47,166 nucleotides of DNA, taken from positions 1-47,166 of the forward strand of contig JAUNPN010000007.1 in the NCBI GenBank assembly GCA_030536655.1, in the 5' to 3' direction. A program made the translations under genes and the position numbers. Shown one piece after another: positions 44,882 through 47,166 of the stretch. The stretch's first letter is position 1. The number at the start of each line of letters is the position of its first letter. The notes under the pieces were generated by a model. It was given only the letters and a program-made list of their open reading frames with translations, did not search any database and was not told where the DNA came from. The stretch comes from a bacterium (GTDB taxonomy: Bacteria; Bacillota; Clostridia; UBA1381).

Positions 44882-45613
44882 TTAATTCTCCGTTTTTGTT
44901 GATGCGGTGAGGATAAAGTCGCCTTCCTCGTCACTGTAGGAAGCAAACAGCTTGTTTCCTTTTATCATCTCAAGCACCGCAAGAAAGGTTGCAATCATTT
45001 CCGGTCTTGAATCGGTGGGGAGAAAGAGCGTTTTGAAATTAATCCGCTTCTTTTTGTATATCCGTGTACAGATTTTTTCGACCATATCGTCAACGGAAAC
45101 CTTTTCCCTTCCGACAATGCCGGAAAACGCGCGCTTTGTCGGCTCCTGCTTCCGTATCTGACGCTGCAATATTGAATTGAACGCATCGAGCAGAGCCTGA
45201 ACCTCATGGTGACGGTCATACTCAGGCACCGGAAATTTAATCTTTTCCTCCTGACGGAATACCATGTATCGGGAGGAAAATTCACTCTTGCGCAGTTCAA
45301 GGGACGCTTCCTTAAATTTCTGATACTCGGCAAGTCTTTGGGCAAGCTCCTCGCGCGGATCCTCCTCGTCCTCCTTTTCGGGCTTTGGGAGCAGCATTCT
45401 TGATTTTATGTATAGAAGCTGAGACGCCATGACAACAAACTCGCCGGTGTTGTCAAGCGCCGATTCTTCAATGTCCTGTATCGCTTCAAGGTATTGGTCG
45501 GTAATTTCCACAATAGGAATATCATAAATGCTTACCTTGTTTTTTTGAATAAGAGTAAGCAGGAGATCGAGAGGACCGTCGAAGCATTCAAGATGGTATT
45601 TTATTTCCGGCAT
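44882..45613 (-). CDS. scpA: Segregation and condensation protein A
   Basis: 243 residues. Kleisin bridging the SMC heads: the N-terminal FDGPLDLLLTLIQKNKVSIYDIPI is the family signature, and the C-terminal winged helix ends in SYSDEEGDFILT. Normal length. Its ATG follows directly after the M50 protease stop, and its stop directly precedes scpB, so three genes are tightly coupled. Confidence 0.97.
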   Translation of the reverse strand: MPEIKYHLECFDGPLDLLLTLIQKNKVSIYDIPIVEITDQYLEAIQDIEESALDNTGEFVVMASQLLYIKSRMLLPKPEKEDEEDPREELAQRLAEYQKFKEASLELRKSEFSSRYMVFRQEEKIKFPVPEYDRHHEVQALLDAFNSILQRQIRKQEPTKRAFSGIVGREKVSVDDMVEKICTRIYKKKRINFKTLFLPTDSRPEMIATFLAVLEMIKGNKLFASYSDEEGDFILTASTKTEN

Positions 45614-46285
45614 TTATATCACCATCTGCAATATATGCATAATAGGCGTCCAGATAGCATTGACGGCTATATTGACGCCTGTGCCGATAATTGTGCTGAA
45701 TGCGCCGCTTAATGAAAGAAGCATGATAAGGAGCATACTGTAGCGTTCATAGCGGAGCATTGTGTAATAAGCCCTGTCCGGGATAAGCACGCCCAAAACC
45801 TTAGAGCCGTCAAGCGGCGGAATTGGAATAAAGTTAAATACCATGAAGCAGAGATTTCTTACCGCAAAGGTAATGACGAAGGACTGCACCGCGGATATAA
45901 CCGAGGCATTAACGAGTCCGGTTTTATATACAACGATAATGAACAGCGCGTAAAGCACGAACATTATAATTGACATAAGCAGATTTGCCAATGGTCCTGC
46001 GGCAGCGGTAAGGGCAGTTCCCTTTTTTACGTTTTTATAGTACATTGGATTTATTCCGACAGGCTTTGCCCAGCCGAAGCCTGTGAGTATCATAAGTATG
46101 GTTCCTACAGGGTCAAGATGAGCGAGCGGATTTATAGTAAGCCTTCCCTGCATACGCGGGGTAGGGTCACCGAGCTTTGTTGAAACCCAGGCATGCGCAA
46201 GCTCATGTCCCGTCAAAGCGATTAAGGTAATAGCCGCGTTAATCAGCAGCCTGATAGGCGATTCTATTAAATTCTGTAAAAACAT
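45614..46285 (-). CDS. Site-2 protease family (M50) membrane metalloprotease
   Basis: 223 residues. Zinc motif HELAH (27-31) in the first helix pair and the later NFIPIPPLDGSKVL with the third ligand aspartate. Five to six membrane helices. YwhC-type short S2P without PDZ or CBS domains. Substrate unknown. Frequently encoded upstream of scpAB in Firmicutes. AAGGAG before ATG 46285. First gene of the seven-gene leftward operon. Confidence 0.93.
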   Translation of the reverse strand: MFLQNLIESPIRLLINAAITLIALTGHELAHAWVSTKLGDPTPRMQGRLTINPLAHLDPVGTILMILTGFGWAKPVGINPMYYKNVKKGTALTAAAGPLANLLMSIIMFVLYALFIIVVYKTGLVNASVISAVQSFVITFAVRNLCFMVFNFIPIPPLDGSKVLGVLIPDRAYYTMLRYERYSMLLIMLLSLSGAFSTIIGTGVNIAVNAIWTPIMHILQMVI

Positions 46286-46317
46286 ACCATCATTCTCCTT
46301 GATATAAATATATACTC

Positions 46318-46346
46318 ATTATACTATAAATCAATTTAAAAATCAA
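46318..46346 (-). promoter_or_regulatory. Promoter of the M50-scpAB-ytfJ operon
   Basis: Minus strand TTGATT, 17 bases, TATAAT, 32 bases before ATG 46285. Confidence 0.75.
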
Positions 46347-46411
46347 TACCTAAAATGCCCATAAATTCAATATTTATTATTTTCTTCTTATCCTTTTTCA
46401 AAAAGCTGCAT

Positions 46412-46591
46412 TTAAGGAACCGCTGATTAATTAACGCCTAACGGCTTAGTACGCATTGAACTTGCATATTTTCCGTCATATCATACAAAAATCTCTCGAT
46501 ATACGCGAGTATGCCTTCGATCTTTTTATATAATCTGACGAAAAATCTGACTGTGTTCACTGCGTACTATATTTAATCAGTGCTTCCTTAA
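46412..46591. repeat. 180-bp inverted-repeat element, copy 4 (family 1)
   Basis: 180 bases with left end TTAAGGAACCGCTGATTAA. Followed directly by a short hairpin AATCCGG-CAAA-CCGGATT whose first bases are the element's end. Lies upstream of the M50 operon promoter. Bases 46610-46669 show nothing further. Confidence 0.9.
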
Positions 46592-46669
46592 TCCGGCAAA
46601 CCGGATTTTACTTTGTCAATTGACCGGAGGTAATCATTGAGGCATATGTTTAGGCTTATAAATGCAAAG

Positions 46670-46704
46670 AACAGGAACGATAAAGCATGATTATCGTTCC
46701 TGTT
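46670..46704 (-). terminator. Hairpin terminator of the right-edge stalk-domain gene
   Basis: Perfect 14-bp stem AACAGGAACGATAA / TTATCGTTCCTGTT with a 7-base loop, 42 bases after the stop on the minus strand. The T-tract is weak (CTTTGCATTT). Confidence 0.6.
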
Positions 46705-46746
46705 AACTCTACCATTTTTAAAATATACTTTTATCCGTTTTTTTTA

Positions 46747-47166
46747 TCAGTTCTGATTTGTATCCGTAAGATAATCCACCTCAAACCCGAGAGCTTCCGC
46801 GACAAATCTCACGGGGATATATGTGCGGTCATCAACGATACGCGCGGCGGTATCCATTTTTACTGTTTCGCCGTTCACGTCCATGTTTTCATCTCCTATA
46901 CGCAGCACTATGTTTTCATCACTGCCGTCAATTGATACCGTTTGTGACGCGGCATCGTACTCTACCTTGCAGCCTATGCTTTCTGCTACGGCTCGTATGG
47001 GAATCTGCGTGCGGCTGTTTTCATCAATAAACGGCTGTGCGTCCGGGAATGTAACCTCACTTCCGTCCGCGTTAATTTTTATCTTACCGCCATCGTTCAT
47101 AACATTTAATACGTAAGCGTAAAATAATACAGCGGATTGAATTAATCTCCATCTTATGTGAAAATA
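46747..47166 (-). CDS. Copper-amine-oxidase-N (stalk) domain protein, 5' end beyond window
   Basis: The frame is open from the window edge to the stop at 46747. Residues following the ATG at 47100 form one complete stalk domain with the paired motifs IDENSRTQIPIRAVAESIG and DDRTYIPVRFVAEALGFEVDY, ending the protein. No ribosome site precedes the ATG at 47100 and the frame continues open for 22 more codons, so the real start is probably outside the window. A secreted or wall-associated protein is expected from the family. The domain is related to that in the gene at 22242. Confidence 0.75.
   Translation of the reverse strand, partial: YFHIRWRLIQSAVLFYAYVLNVMNDGGKIKINADGSEVTFPDAQPFIDENSRTQIPIRAVAESIGCKVEYDAASQTVSIDGSDENIVLRIGDENMDVNGETVKMDTAARIVDDRTYIPVRFVAEALGFEVDYLTDTNQN

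Overview
The window looks like chromosome from a low-to-mid GC, strictly anaerobic, fermentative Bacillota of class Clostridia. The evidence is a three-subunit [FeFe]-hydrogenase operon, AdhE behind a Rex-like site, a YtfJ/GerW spore-associated gene, ScpAB, clostridial families (DUF5685, DUF1385, DUF2953, TIGR03960/TIGR03936-type proteins), copper-amine-oxidase-N 'stalk' domains on secreted proteins, and a large secreted carbohydrate esterase. Together these suggest a gut or rumen plant-fibre niche. The genus cannot be fixed from the sequence alone.

Layout. 1-6.8 kb (+): a class V aminotransferase, tRNA-Arg(CCG), then a run DUF5685 - DnaJ-like - DUF1385 - prmC - tgt - RNase M5-like TOPRIM protein. 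7-15.5 kb (-): hisS-aspS-esterase operon and a 1466-residue secreted esterase. 15.7-19.9 kb (+): hydrogenase hydC-hydB-hydA. 20.2-23.8 kb (+): a membrane nucleotide-sugar dehydratase and a secreted stalk-domain/SGNH-like protein. 23.9-25.7 kb: the 5' part of a conserved gene, cut off where a convergent large serine recombinase abuts it. 26.2-30.9 kb (+): a BlaI-type repressor with TACANNTGTA operators, an M56 (BlaR1/MecR1-like) peptidase, and three tandem membrane proteins with a nearly identical N-terminal module. 31-35.2 kb: nitroreductase (-), adhE and a phosphotransferase (+). 35.6-40.4 kb (+): response regulator, short-loop histidine kinase and ABC transporter. 40.6-46.3 kb (-): M50 protease - scpA - scpB - DUF2953 - ytfJ - two radical-SAM-linked genes. 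The right edge holds a stalk-domain protein open to the window end.

The most unusual feature is the 26.2-30.9 kb locus. I read it as a BlaR1-type receptor split into a protease half and three alternative 'anchor plus ectodomain' halves. Their first 55-66 codons are almost identical in DNA, while the ectodomains diverge. This is an inference.

The second is a set of nine short inverted-repeat elements in 47 kb. Four are copies of a 180-bp element with 19-bp terminal inverted repeats. Five belong to a related 110-140 bp family, one of them partial. Both share a core TTTTCCGTCATAT-like motif. Several overlap or abut the stop codons of host genes, and one lies between the promoter and start codon of hisS.
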